Below, one piece after another: positions 1-6,025 of a stretch of DNA of 9,141 bases. The first letter of the stretch is position 1. Each line of letters starts with the position of its first letter. The translations under genes and the position numbers were made by a program. The stretch comes from Acidobacteriota bacterium (GTDB taxonomy: Bacteria > Acidobacteriota > Vicinamibacteria > Vicinamibacterales > JAFNAJ01), in assembly GCA_017860085.1 (NCBI GenBank), contig JAFNAJ010000074.1, positions 1-9,141 on the forward strand, given 5' to 3'. The notes under the pieces were generated by a model. It had not been told where the DNA came from. It made no database searches and saw only the letters and a list, made by a program, of their open reading frames with translations.

Positions 1-482
1 ACACCGCGGGCGTGCGTGGCCAGGTACGTTTCGGCCGAGACGAGCAAGAACCCGACGAGGCAGGTGAGCGCCACGACGGGGGTCATGAAACCTGACGCTG
101 CAAGACCGACCAGCATGAACGTTGTCCCCAGGACGTCGATCACGTGGTCGACGTAAAACCCGTAGCGGGGGCGCAGACGGTTGCGCACCCGGGCAAGCGT
201 TCCATCGAGACTATCACCAAACCAATTCAGGGCGAGACACACGACCACCAGGGGGAGCCCGACGAACGGTCGCCACCGTGCGCCCCAGAACGACGCGCCG
301 ACCCCGAGCATCGACAGCAGGCCCAGCGCCGACAGGTGGTCGGAGTTGACCCAGTGAGGAAGCCGCTGGGCCATCCAGACCAGAACCCGCTTCTCGGCCT
401 CGGCCAGCACGCTGGTGTGGTACCGCACGTGCGTGCCCGCCGGCCGGGTGCTCACGTCCTCAGACAGATTCAGCGCGTCCAC
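1..482 (-). CDS. CDP-alcohol phosphatidyltransferase family protein (partial, C-terminus beyond window)
   Basis: This integral membrane enzyme would move a phosphatidyl or related phospho-alcohol group from a CDP-activated lipid to an alcohol acceptor. The 160 complete codons seen carry the full CDP-alcohol phosphatidyltransferase signature: D90, D93-G94, A97-R98, G108, D112 and D116. These acidic residues bind the metal and the CDP group in this family. The spacing between R98 and G108 is nine residues, one more than the commonest form. Hydrophobic segments lie around residues 51-66, 73-88, 117-135 and 136-150. The stretch PHWVNSDHLSALGLL (42-56) resembles the usual entry to the first helix. 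I chose the GTG start at 482 because a GGGAGG ribosome site sits six bases before it and the reading starts cleanly there. The gene runs off the left edge. It is divergent from an AUR1-like PAP2 gene, which suggests a shared lipid pathway. The acceptor (inositol phosphate, glycerol phosphate or other) cannot be read from this part. Confidence 0.9.
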   Translation of the reverse strand, partial: MDALNLSEDVSTRPAGTHVRYHTSVLAEAEKRVLVWMAQRLPHWVNSDHLSALGLLSMLGVGASFWGARWRPFVGLPLVVVCLALNWFGDSLDGTLARVRNRLRPRYGFYVDHVIDVLGTTFMLVGLAASGFMTPVVALTCLVGFLLVSAETYLATHARG

Positions 483-655
483 TTGGTTCCTCCCTTCGAA
501 GCGGGCGCACGGCGGTGGCGCCCGTCACCCAAACATGCGACAAAGGACGAAGAACCGGCTCACAGGGGCCTCACGGGCTGGTTGAGCCGAGTTTGAGCGG
601 GTTGTCGCATCAGCGGGGTGAAGGTCGGGCTCTGACCCCGGATGTGGGCGTTGGC
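483..655. promoter_or_regulatory. Divergent intergenic region with a perfect 9-bp inverted repeat
   Basis: This 173-base gap separates the two divergent lipid genes and should hold both promoters. ATGCGACAA at 535-543 is matched exactly by TTGTCGCAT at 602-610, with 58 bases between the arms. A looser palindrome, GGGGT at 615-619 with ACCCC at 635-639, lies just before the PAP2 start. I see no convincing -35/-10 pair on either strand. The 9-bp repeat could be two half-sites for a shared regulator or the stem of a large hairpin; no regulator gene is present to decide. Confidence 0.4.
489..494 (-). promoter_or_regulatory. Ribosome binding site of the CDP-alcohol phosphatidyltransferase gene
   Basis: GGGAGG reads on the minus strand six bases before the GTG at 482. 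It is what decides the start, because no ATG lies nearby in that frame and a stop codon lies in frame upstream. Confidence 0.75.
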
Positions 656-1456
656 ATGCGCATGTGGCAGCTGATAGTGGTCGTCTACTTCGCCTACCTG
701 GCCGTCCTGGCCCTTTTCGTCGAGATGCGGTCGGAGCGGTGGCGCGCGGCCCCGCTGGCGGCCTGCGCGCTGCTGCCGGCGACGTCGTTGCCGACGACCG
801 CCCACGGCGGTGCCGGTGTCGCCTTGGCGATCGTGGTGCCGGCCCTCTTCCTGATTACCAGCTACTGGCTCTCGGGCCTGTTCTTCACGCACCCCATGGC
901 CGACGTCGAGCGGTTGTTGCTCGACGCCGACCGCTGGCTGCTCGGTCGTCTGGGACTCGACCGGCTGGTGGCACGAGCCCCGCGCTGGGCCCTGGAGGCG
1001 CTGGAACTGTCGTACCTGCTGGTCTATGCCATGGTTCCAGCCGGGGCCGTCGTCCTGGCTGTGACCGGGCATGCCGGAGAGCTGCCGGGTTATTGGGCGG
1101 TCGTCCTGGGGGCCGCGCTCGCAGCGTACGGAGTGATGCCGTGGCTGCAGACGAGGCCCCCACGGGCGATCGAGCCCGATGATCCGTTCGGTGGACGGAC
1201 AGTGTGGTTCCGCAGGGCAAACCTCGCCGTGCTCTCGTGCGGCAGCCACGGGGCCAACACGGTGCCGAGTGGGCACGCGGCGGGCGCATTTGCGACGGCG
1301 CTCGCGGTCGGGACCGTCCTGCCAGCTGCTGGGGCCGTCTTCGTCGGCCTGGCCGTAACCATCGCGGTGGCGACGGTCGTGGGCCGTTATCACTACGCGA
1401 TCGACACCATCCTCGGCGTCGCCGTGGCGCTCGTCGCGTGGGTCGTCCTGCGCTGA
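656..1456 (+). CDS. PAP2-superfamily membrane phosphatase/phosphotransferase, AUR1-like
   Basis: This is a polytopic membrane enzyme of 266 residues that would remove or transfer a phosphoryl head group on a lipid substrate. The three PAP2 motifs are in order: TRPPR (166-170), NTVPSGH (201-207) with catalytic-type H207, and GRYHYAID (243-250) with R244, H246 and D250. The RYHYAID form, with only one residue between Arg and His, resembles the AUR1/inositolphosphotransferase branch more than classical PgpB-type phosphatases. About six hydrophobic helices are visible, near residues 5-22, 54-77, 118-137, 146-163, 209-242 (two) and 249-265. The frame stays open back to an ATG at 515, but that extension is polar and unlike the family, so I start at 656. 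An ATG at 662 and a GTG at 644 are also possible, and no strong ribosome site settles it. The neighbouring divergent CDP-alcohol transferase suggests consecutive steps in lipid head-group synthesis. The substrate is unknown. Confidence 0.82.
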   Translation: MRMWQLIVVVYFAYLAVLALFVEMRSERWRAAPLAACALLPATSLPTTAHGGAGVALAIVVPALFLITSYWLSGLFFTHPMADVERLLLDADRWLLGRLGLDRLVARAPRWALEALELSYLLVYAMVPAGAVVLAVTGHAGELPGYWAVVLGAALAAYGVMPWLQTRPPRAIEPDDPFGGRTVWFRRANLAVLSCGSHGANTVPSGHAAGAFATALAVGTVLPAAGAVFVGLAVTIAVATVVGRYHYAIDTILGVAVALVAWVVLR

Positions 1457-1472
1457 CTCACTGACTTCGGTC

Positions 1473-1508
1473 CTCTCAGCCATCAGCCGTCAGGTCAGAA
1501 CCTGAGAG
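1473..1508. repeat. Tandem heptamers and overlapping inverted repeats in the gap before the kinase gene
   Basis: Three heptamers run in tandem: CTCTCAG (1473-1479), CCATCAG (1480-1486) and CCGTCAG (1487-1493), consensus CYNTCAG. The first is also the left arm of a perfect 7-bp inverted repeat with CTGAGAG (1502-1508). A second, shorter hairpin, TCAGGT (1490-1495) with ACCTGA (1500-1505) and a CAGA loop, overlaps it, so the two stems exclude each other. There is no T-tract after either stem, so this is not a standard intrinsic terminator. It lies 16 bases after the PAP2 stop and could affect that transcript's 3' end. Confidence 0.45.
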
Positions 1509-1528
1509 CCGAGCTGCAGGCTGCGGGT

Positions 1529-1536
1529 TTAGAATC
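1529..1536 (+). promoter_or_regulatory. Candidate -10 element of the kinase gene (TTAGAATC)
   Basis: TAGAAT at 1530-1535 matches five of six bases of the TATAAT consensus and stands out in GC-rich surroundings, 35 bases before the kinase start. No good -35 box is seen at the right distance. The identical octamer TTAGAATC occurs before the acyl-CoA-binding protein gene at 3726-3733, which supports a shared promoter core. Confidence 0.4.
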
Positions 1537-1570
1537 AAGAAGCGACGACAACGGGGATCGGTCGGCATCC

Positions 1571-3709
1571 ATGGTTGGCAGAACCGTCTCCCACTACCGC
1601 GTGCTCGAGAAGCTCGGCGAAGGGGGGATGGGTGTCGTCTACAAGGCCGAGGACGCCCGGCTCAACCGCCTCGTGGCGCTCAAGTTCCTGAGCCCTGCGG
1701 CCGTCGGTGACCCCGAGCAGCGCCGGCGCCTCCTCCGCGAAGCACAGGCGGCGGCCGCGCTCGATCACCCCAACATCTGCACCATCTACGGCGTCGAGGA
1801 GATCGACGACCAGATCTTCATCGCCATGGCGCTCGCCGAAGGCGTGTCGGTGAGGGACCGGGTCTTGTCCGGCCCCCTCTCGCTGAGCGAGGCCTGGCAC
1901 ATCGCCGCGCAGGTGGCCAAGGGGCTGGAGGCGGCGCACGAGAAGGGCGTCATTCACCGCGACATCAAGAGTGCCAACGTGATGGTGACCCCGCGTGGTC
2001 ATGCGCGAATCCTCGACTTCGGCCTGGCCCTCGTGGGTGTCCCGGGTGGCAGCTCCGCGCCAACGGCGATCCTTGGCACCCCTGCCTACATGTCGCCCGA
2101 GCAGATCCAGGCGCAGCCGCTCGACGCCCGCACCGACATCTGGTCGTGGGGTGTCGTGTTCTACGAGATGCTGACGGGGCAGTTGCCGTTCGCCGGCGAG
2201 AACGTGGTCAAGATGGCGACCGCCATCACGAAAGCGGCACCGACGCCGCCGTCGACGCTCAACCACACCGTCCCCCCGTCCTGGGATCGGATCGTGCTGA
2301 AGGCGCTGGCGAAGCGCGCCGATGCGCGCTTTGCGAGTGCCTCCGATCTCATCGCCGTGCTCGACCAGCCATCCGAGCAGGTGACCGTGTCGACGCCGCT
2401 TCGCCTCGCGGTGTCGTTCCGATCGCTGCCGTCGATCGCGGTGCTGCCGTTTGCCGACATGAGCGTCGCCCGAGACCAGGGGTATTTCTGCGAGGGCATT
2501 GCCGAGGAGATCATTACCGGCCTCACGCAGCTGCACGGCCTCCGCGTGGTCTCACGGACCTCGTCGTTCGCCTTTAGGGACACGCGAGAGGACGTGCGCG
2601 AGATCGGGCGACGCCTGGGCGTCGAGGCGGTGCTCGAAGGCGCCGTGCGGAAGGCCGGCGAGCGGCTGCGCGTGTCGGCCCAGCTCATCGACACGACCGA
2701 TGGCTATCACCTGTGGTCCGAGCGCTACGACCGCGAGCTGCGCGACGTGTTCGCCATCCAGGAGGAGATTGCCACGAAGATCGTCCAGGCCCTGCGCGTC
2801 GAGCTGAGCGAGAAGGAGCGGCAGGCGCTGGCGAAGGTCGCGACCCGCGACGTGGAAGCCTACGACCTCTACCTGCGAGGCCTGCAGTTCTTCTACCGGT
2901 CGCGGCAGCGCGACCTTCGGTTCGCCCTCGAGATGTTCGCGCGGGCCAGCGAGGTCGATCCCACCTTTGCGCGGGCCTACGCGGGCACGTCGTTCTGCCA
3001 CGCCTTCCTGTTCTGCTACTACGGTGCGCACCGAGAGAACCTCGAGGAAGCCCTTGCGACGAGCGTGAAGGCCCTCGAGGCCGACCCGCAGCTGGCCGAA
3101 GCGCACGCAGCGCACGGCTTCGCGCTGTCGCTCGACAAGCAGTACGACGCGGCCGAGGCCGAGTTCGAGGTGGCGATCGGCCTGAACGAGCTCCTGTACG
3201 AAGCGTACTACTTCTACGCGCGTTTCCGGGTGGCGCAAGGGCGTCTCGGGGACGCGGCGCGGCTCTTTGCCCGCGCTGCAGAGGTGAACCGCGAGGAATA
3301 CCAGGCTGCGTCGCTGCGCGCCTTCGTCTTGCGCATGGTGGGACGCGTCGACGAGGCCGCGGAAGCCTACGAATCGGCGCTCGATCGGTGCCAGCGGCAC
3401 GTGTCGCTGAACCCGGACGACGCCCGAGCGCTGTACATGCTCGGGCAGGTCCTGGTGGAGAGTGGGCGAAAAGACGAGGGCGTTCGCTCCGCCCGCAAGG
3501 CCGTGAGCCTCGCGTCCGGAGATCCCTACATCCTCTATGGCATGGTCTGCGTCCTGGCGCGCGTCGGCGAGATCGACGAGGCGCTCAGGTACTTCGAGCA
3601 GGCGGTCAACCGGGGCTTCGTCCAGCGTGAGTGGATCGAGAACGACGCCGACCTCGACCCGCTCCGCAAGCACCCGGCCTACCAGGCCATCATGGCCGAC
3701 TTGCCGTGA
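1571..3709 (+). CDS. Serine/threonine protein kinase with TolB-like domain and TPR repeats
   Basis: This 712-residue protein joins a Hanks-type kinase to a sensing or scaffold half. The kinase (about 9-266) has a complete active site: GEGGMG loop (16-21), VALK lysine K38, helix-C glutamate E57, HRDIKSAN (129-136) with D131, DFG (149-151) and GTPAYMSPE (169-177). The activation loop carries S161, S162 and T165 as possible phosphosites. Residues 288-412 match the TolB-like module of COG5616 (SIAVLPFADMS, then the LEGAVRKAGERLRVSAQLID stretch), and about 425-690 form TPR-like helical pairs. The ending DADLDPLRKHPAYQAI is typical of such proteins. Many relatives have a membrane helix after the kinase domain; here the join (267-290) is not hydrophobic enough, so a cytoplasmic protein is likely. 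The start is the ATG before VGRTVSHYRVLEKLG, the normal kinase beginning, with only a weak GGGGA upstream. It seems to be transcribed alone. The target is unknown. Confidence 0.93.
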   Translation: MVGRTVSHYRVLEKLGEGGMGVVYKAEDARLNRLVALKFLSPAAVGDPEQRRRLLREAQAAAALDHPNICTIYGVEEIDDQIFIAMALAEGVSVRDRVLSGPLSLSEAWHIAAQVAKGLEAAHEKGVIHRDIKSANVMVTPRGHARILDFGLALVGVPGGSSAPTAILGTPAYMSPEQIQAQPLDARTDIWSWGVVFYEMLTGQLPFAGENVVKMATAITKAAPTPPSTLNHTVPPSWDRIVLKALAKRADARFASASDLIAVLDQPSEQVTVSTPLRLAVSFRSLPSIAVLPFADMSVARDQGYFCEGIAEEIITGLTQLHGLRVVSRTSSFAFRDTREDVREIGRRLGVEAVLEGAVRKAGERLRVSAQLIDTTDGYHLWSERYDRELRDVFAIQEEIATKIVQALRVELSEKERQALAKVATRDVEAYDLYLRGLQFFYRSRQRDLRFALEMFARASEVDPTFARAYAGTSFCHAFLFCYYGAHRENLEEALATSVKALEADPQLAEAHAAHGFALSLDKQYDAAEAEFEVAIGLNELLYEAYYFYARFRVAQGRLGDAARLFARAAEVNREEYQAASLRAFVLRMVGRVDEAAEAYESALDRCQRHVSLNPDDARALYMLGQVLVESGRKDEGVRSARKAVSLASGDPYILYGMVCVLARVGEIDEALRYFEQAVNRGFVQREWIENDADLDPLRKHPAYQAIMADLP

Positions 3710-3725
3710 CGGTCGGAGCGCTGAG

Positions 3726-3733
3726 TTAGAATC
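3726..3733 (+). promoter_or_regulatory. Candidate -10 element of the acyl-CoA-binding protein/OPT operon (TTAGAATC)
   Basis: TAGAAT at 3727-3732 resembles a sigma-70 -10 box and repeats the octamer found before the kinase gene. It lies 16 bases after the kinase stop and 58 bases before the acyl-CoA-binding protein start. TTGCCG at 3701-3706 is a poor -35 candidate with a 20-base spacer, which is too long for a strong promoter. If real, it makes the operon independent of the kinase gene. Confidence 0.4.
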
Positions 3734-3743
3734 GCGTGACTCT

Positions 3744-3772
3744 GCGGTGGGCCGGACCTTCAGGTCCGCCGC
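3744..3772. repeat. 5' leader hairpin, possibly a dispersed palindromic repeat
   Basis: CGGACC (3753-3758) and GGTCCG (3763-3768) form a 6-bp stem around a TTCA loop. An outer GCGG (3744-3747) and CCGC (3769-3772) can pair across a small bulge. It lies between the candidate -10 box and the ribosome site of the acyl-CoA-binding protein gene, so it would be in the transcript leader. Its compact form and intergenic position are like REP-type palindromes, but only one copy is in this window. Confidence 0.45.
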
Positions 3773-3780
3773 CAGGGCCA

Positions 3781-3786
3781 GGGAGG
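3781..3786 (+). promoter_or_regulatory. Ribosome binding site of the acyl-CoA-binding protein gene
   Basis: GGGAGG sits four bases before the ATG at 3791. It is among the strongest Shine-Dalgarno sequences in the window and supports this small gene being translated. Confidence 0.75.
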
Positions 3787-3790
3787 CATC

Positions 3791-4048
3791 ATGCCCGATC
3801 TCCAGCGTGATTTCGAGGCCGCATCCGAAGCGGTCAAGCAGCTCGCGAAGCGCCCCGACAACCAGACCCTGCTCAAGCTCTACGCGCTCTACAAGCAGGC
3901 GACCGCCGGCGACGTCAGCGGATCGAGACCCGGGGGCTTCGACTTCGCGGGCGCTGCCAAGTACGACGCCTGGGCCGCGCTGAAGGGCACGTCGATGGAC
4001 GAGGCCAAGCGGTCGTACATCGCCCTGGTCAAGCAGTTGGCGGGCTGA
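3791..4048 (+). CDS. Acyl-CoA-binding protein (ACBP)
   Basis: This is a soluble cytoplasmic protein of 85 residues, the usual size for a single-domain ACBP. The family binds long-chain acyl-CoA esters in a four-helix bundle, buffering and carrying them. The hallmark stretches LYALYKQATAGD (30-41), RPG (46-48), AAKYDAWAALKG (55-66) and SYIALVKQL (75-83) are all present. The ligand-contact residues known from bovine ACBP (Y28, Y31, K32, K54, Y73) map with a constant offset of three to Y31, Y34, K35, K57 and Y76, so binding should be intact. The common Trp after the third-helix Lys is Tyr here. ACBPs are frequent in eukaryotes and patchy in bacteria. The gene has a strong ribosome site and lies 21 bases before the OPT transporter gene, probably in one operon. 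How acyl-CoA binding relates to transport is unclear; they may simply be co-transcribed. Confidence 0.93.
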   Translation: MPDLQRDFEAASEAVKQLAKRPDNQTLLKLYALYKQATAGDVSGSRPGGFDFAGAAKYDAWAALKGTSMDEAKRSYIALVKQLAG

Positions 4049-4069
4049 GACGGTGCTCGTGGTGCGCGC

Positions 4070-5956
4070 GTGAGCACGCAACGACACGCGGCGATAGCCG
4101 AGTTCACGCTCAAGGCGGTCATCACCGGCGTGGTGCTGGGCATCGTCTTCGGGGCGGCCAACGCCTATCTCGGGCTTCGTGTCGGTCTCACCGTGTCGGC
4201 GTCGATCCCCGCGGCGGTGATGACCGTTGCGCTCTTCAAGCTGTTCGGCCTGCGGGGCACCATCCTCGAGGCCAACCTCTCGCAGACCGTCGCGTCGGCG
4301 TCGACGTCGCTGGCGAGCGGCACCATCTTCACCATTCCAGCGCTGTTCATGTGGAACATGGTGCCGCCGTTTCTGCAGGTGGCCGTGCTCTGCTACCTGG
4401 GCGCGGTGCTCGGCCTGGCGGCCATGATCCCGCTGCGGCGCATGCTCATCGTGGAGGCGCACAAGGAGCTCCCGTTTCCCGAGGGCACGGCCTGCGCCGA
4501 GGTGCTGAGGGCCACCACGGGCAGCTCCGCGGCCAGCCGCTGGATCTTCATTGGCATCGCTGTGGGCGCCGGGGTGAAGCTGCTGCTCTCGATGGTGTTT
4601 GCCCTGCCAACGAGCGTGCACGGGCCGGTGCCCATCCTGCCGAAGGCCGAGCTCGCGCTCGAGTTGGCCCCGGCGCTCCTCGGCGTGGGCTTCATCCTGG
4701 GCTATCGACAGTCGGGGGTGCTGGTTGCCGGGTCGCTCCTGTCGGCCATCGTGTTCACGCCGCTCATCGCGTGGGTCGGCGACGGGCTCGCCTCGCCGCT
4801 CTCCCCGGAGCCGGAGCGCCTCATCTCGTCGATGACGGCCCGCGAGATCTGGAGCCGTTACGTGCGCTACATCGGGGCTGGTGCCGTGGCGGCCGGCGGC
4901 ATCATCACGGTGCTCCGGGGGCTGCCGACGATGGTCGGCGCCCTGGTGGCGGTGGGGCGGGGCTTGCGCCAGGGCGGGGTGGAGGGATCGGGACGCGAGA
5001 CTTCGGACACCGACCGCGACCTGCCCAGCTGGTTCGTTATCGCCGCGATAGTGAGCGTCGTGCTCATCGCGTGGGCCGTGCCGGGTGTTTTCGCGGGGAG
5101 CATGGGCCCGGTGCCGCGAGCGATCTGCGCCGCAGGCGTGGGCGTGTTCGGAATCCTCTTCGTGGCCGTGGCGGCGCGCATCGTGGGCATCGTGGGCGTG
5201 TCGTCGCAGCCGACGTCTGGCATCGCGCTCATCACGCTGCTGGGCGTGGCGTCGATCTTCGCGGCCGCGGGCTGGACCGACGCCGACGCGCGGGCGGCCG
5301 TGCTGACGGTCGGCACGATCGTCGCCGTGGCGGCGTCGAAGGCCGGCGACATCTCGCAGGACCTCAAGACCGGGTTTCTCGTGGGGGCGACTCCTGCGCG
5401 CCAACAGTTCGGCCAGCTGATAGGCGCGTCCTTTGCGTGCTGGGCCGTGGCGGCGACGGTCATCCTGCTGGGGAGCGCCTACACGTTCGGCTCGCAGGAC
5501 ATCCCGGCCCCGCAGGCGACATTGATGAAGACCATCATCGAGGGCGTGCTGGCCGGCGCGCTGCCGTGGGGGCTCGTGCTGTCAGGAGGTGGGCTGGCGG
5601 TCGGGGCGTTGCTGACCGGCGTGTCGCCGCTCGCCTTCGCCATCGGCGTGTATCTGCCGCTGGCGACCATGGCCGCGATCTACGTCGGAGGATGCGTGCG
5701 TGCCGTCAGCGAGCGCGGTGGCGTGGCTCGCGCAGCGGGCGCGGGTGCCGATCCCGGCATTCTGGCTGCGTCCGGGCTCGTGGCGGGGGAAGGACTGGCG
5801 GGCGTGCTCGTCGCCGGATTCGTCGCGGCCGGGCTCATCTCGCGGTCGCGCGAGCCTTACGTTGACGGGCTCGCTGGCGGGATCGGTGTCGTCGTTGCGG
5901 TCCTCGCGCTGTGCGCGTTCCTGCTCCGCGCGGCGCGATCGGATCGTCGGCGGTGA
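4070..5956 (+). CDS. OPT-family transporter, putative oligopeptide uptake
   Basis: This 628-residue inner-membrane carrier belongs to the prokaryotic oligopeptide transporter (OPT) group, whose eukaryotic members move small peptides or metal-chelator complexes with protons. The N-terminal EFTLKAVITG...AANAYLGLRVGLTVSASIP block (11-47) and LASGTIFTIPALF (81-93) are typical. So are PFPEGTACAEVL (135-146), KAGDISQDLKTGFLVGATP (424-442) followed by QQ (445-446), and GLVAGEGLAGV (569-579). Many hydrophobic helices run from end to end, and the length is normal for the group. The GTG start at 4070 gives MSTQRHAAIAEFTLKA and is chosen because the family begins just before the EFTL block. No ribosome site is obvious, so translation may depend on the ACBP gene ending 21 bases upstream. 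The true substrate of bacterial OPT proteins is mostly untested, so peptide, siderophore-like chelate or metal complex remain open. The gene converges on the GH127 gene. Confidence 0.93.
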   Translation: MSTQRHAAIAEFTLKAVITGVVLGIVFGAANAYLGLRVGLTVSASIPAAVMTVALFKLFGLRGTILEANLSQTVASASTSLASGTIFTIPALFMWNMVPPFLQVAVLCYLGAVLGLAAMIPLRRMLIVEAHKELPFPEGTACAEVLRATTGSSAASRWIFIGIAVGAGVKLLLSMVFALPTSVHGPVPILPKAELALELAPALLGVGFILGYRQSGVLVAGSLLSAIVFTPLIAWVGDGLASPLSPEPERLISSMTAREIWSRYVRYIGAGAVAAGGIITVLRGLPTMVGALVAVGRGLRQGGVEGSGRETSDTDRDLPSWFVIAAIVSVVLIAWAVPGVFAGSMGPVPRAICAAGVGVFGILFVAVAARIVGIVGVSSQPTSGIALITLLGVASIFAAAGWTDADARAAVLTVGTIVAVAASKAGDISQDLKTGFLVGATPARQQFGQLIGASFACWAVAATVILLGSAYTFGSQDIPAPQATLMKTIIEGVLAGALPWGLVLSGGGLAVGALLTGVSPLAFAIGVYLPLATMAAIYVGGCVRAVSERGGVARAAGAGADPGILAASGLVAGEGLAGVLVAGFVAAGLISRSREPYVDGLAGGIGVVVAVLALCAFLLRAARSDRRR

Positions 5957-5979
5957 TTGCGCGACCGCGAGACTCCGTC

Positions 5980-6017
5980 AAAATCCTGACACGCGAAAAA
6001 GATGAGTGTCCCCTTTT
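5980..6017. repeat. Imperfect palindrome between convergent genes, possible bidirectional terminator or REP-like element
   Basis: AAAA (5980-5983) and TTTT (6014-6017) flank a 5-bp perfect stem, GACAC (5988-5992) with GTGTC (6006-6010), and the bases between these blocks do not pair. The stem is followed by CCC and a short T run on the plus strand; read from the other strand, the A run at 5980-5983 gives a matching T run. It fills most of the 69-base gap between the OPT and GH127 stop codons, where a terminator for both is expected. The loop is long for a classical terminator. Its A/T-rich ends differ from the surrounding DNA and recall RAYT-associated palindromic repeats, which is my inference. 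Confidence 0.45.
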
Positions 6018-6025
6018 CTCCTTGT

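Noticed and set aside
144..596. Plus-strand frames opposite the CDP-alcohol transferase
   Set aside because: No recognisable protein pattern; the minus strand carries the complete transferase signature with a ribosome site.
515..655. N-terminal extension of the PAP2 protein by 47 codons
   Set aside because: The extension is polar and lacks homology to PAP2 proteins; the hydrophobic first helix begins just after 656.
560..1483. Minus-strand open frame of 307 codons opposite the PAP2 gene
   Set aside because: Gln/Arg/His-rich, no membrane or domain pattern, while the plus strand carries all three PAP2 motifs.
1535..2536. Minus-strand open frame of 333 codons opposite the kinase domain
   Set aside because: Low-complexity Arg/His/Gly-rich product and a perfect overlap with conserved kinase motifs on the other strand.
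2552..5404. A 950-codon open frame on the minus strand covering kinase, ACBP and OPT genes
   Set aside because: Its product is rich in Arg, His, Gly and Asp with no domain, and it runs across three well-supported plus-strand genes. Long antisense frames are expected in GC-rich codon-biased DNA.
4351..5865. 504-codon plus-strand frame inside the OPT gene
   Set aside because: Arg/Gly/Ala-rich shift of the transporter; the OPT frame has the family motifs from end to end.
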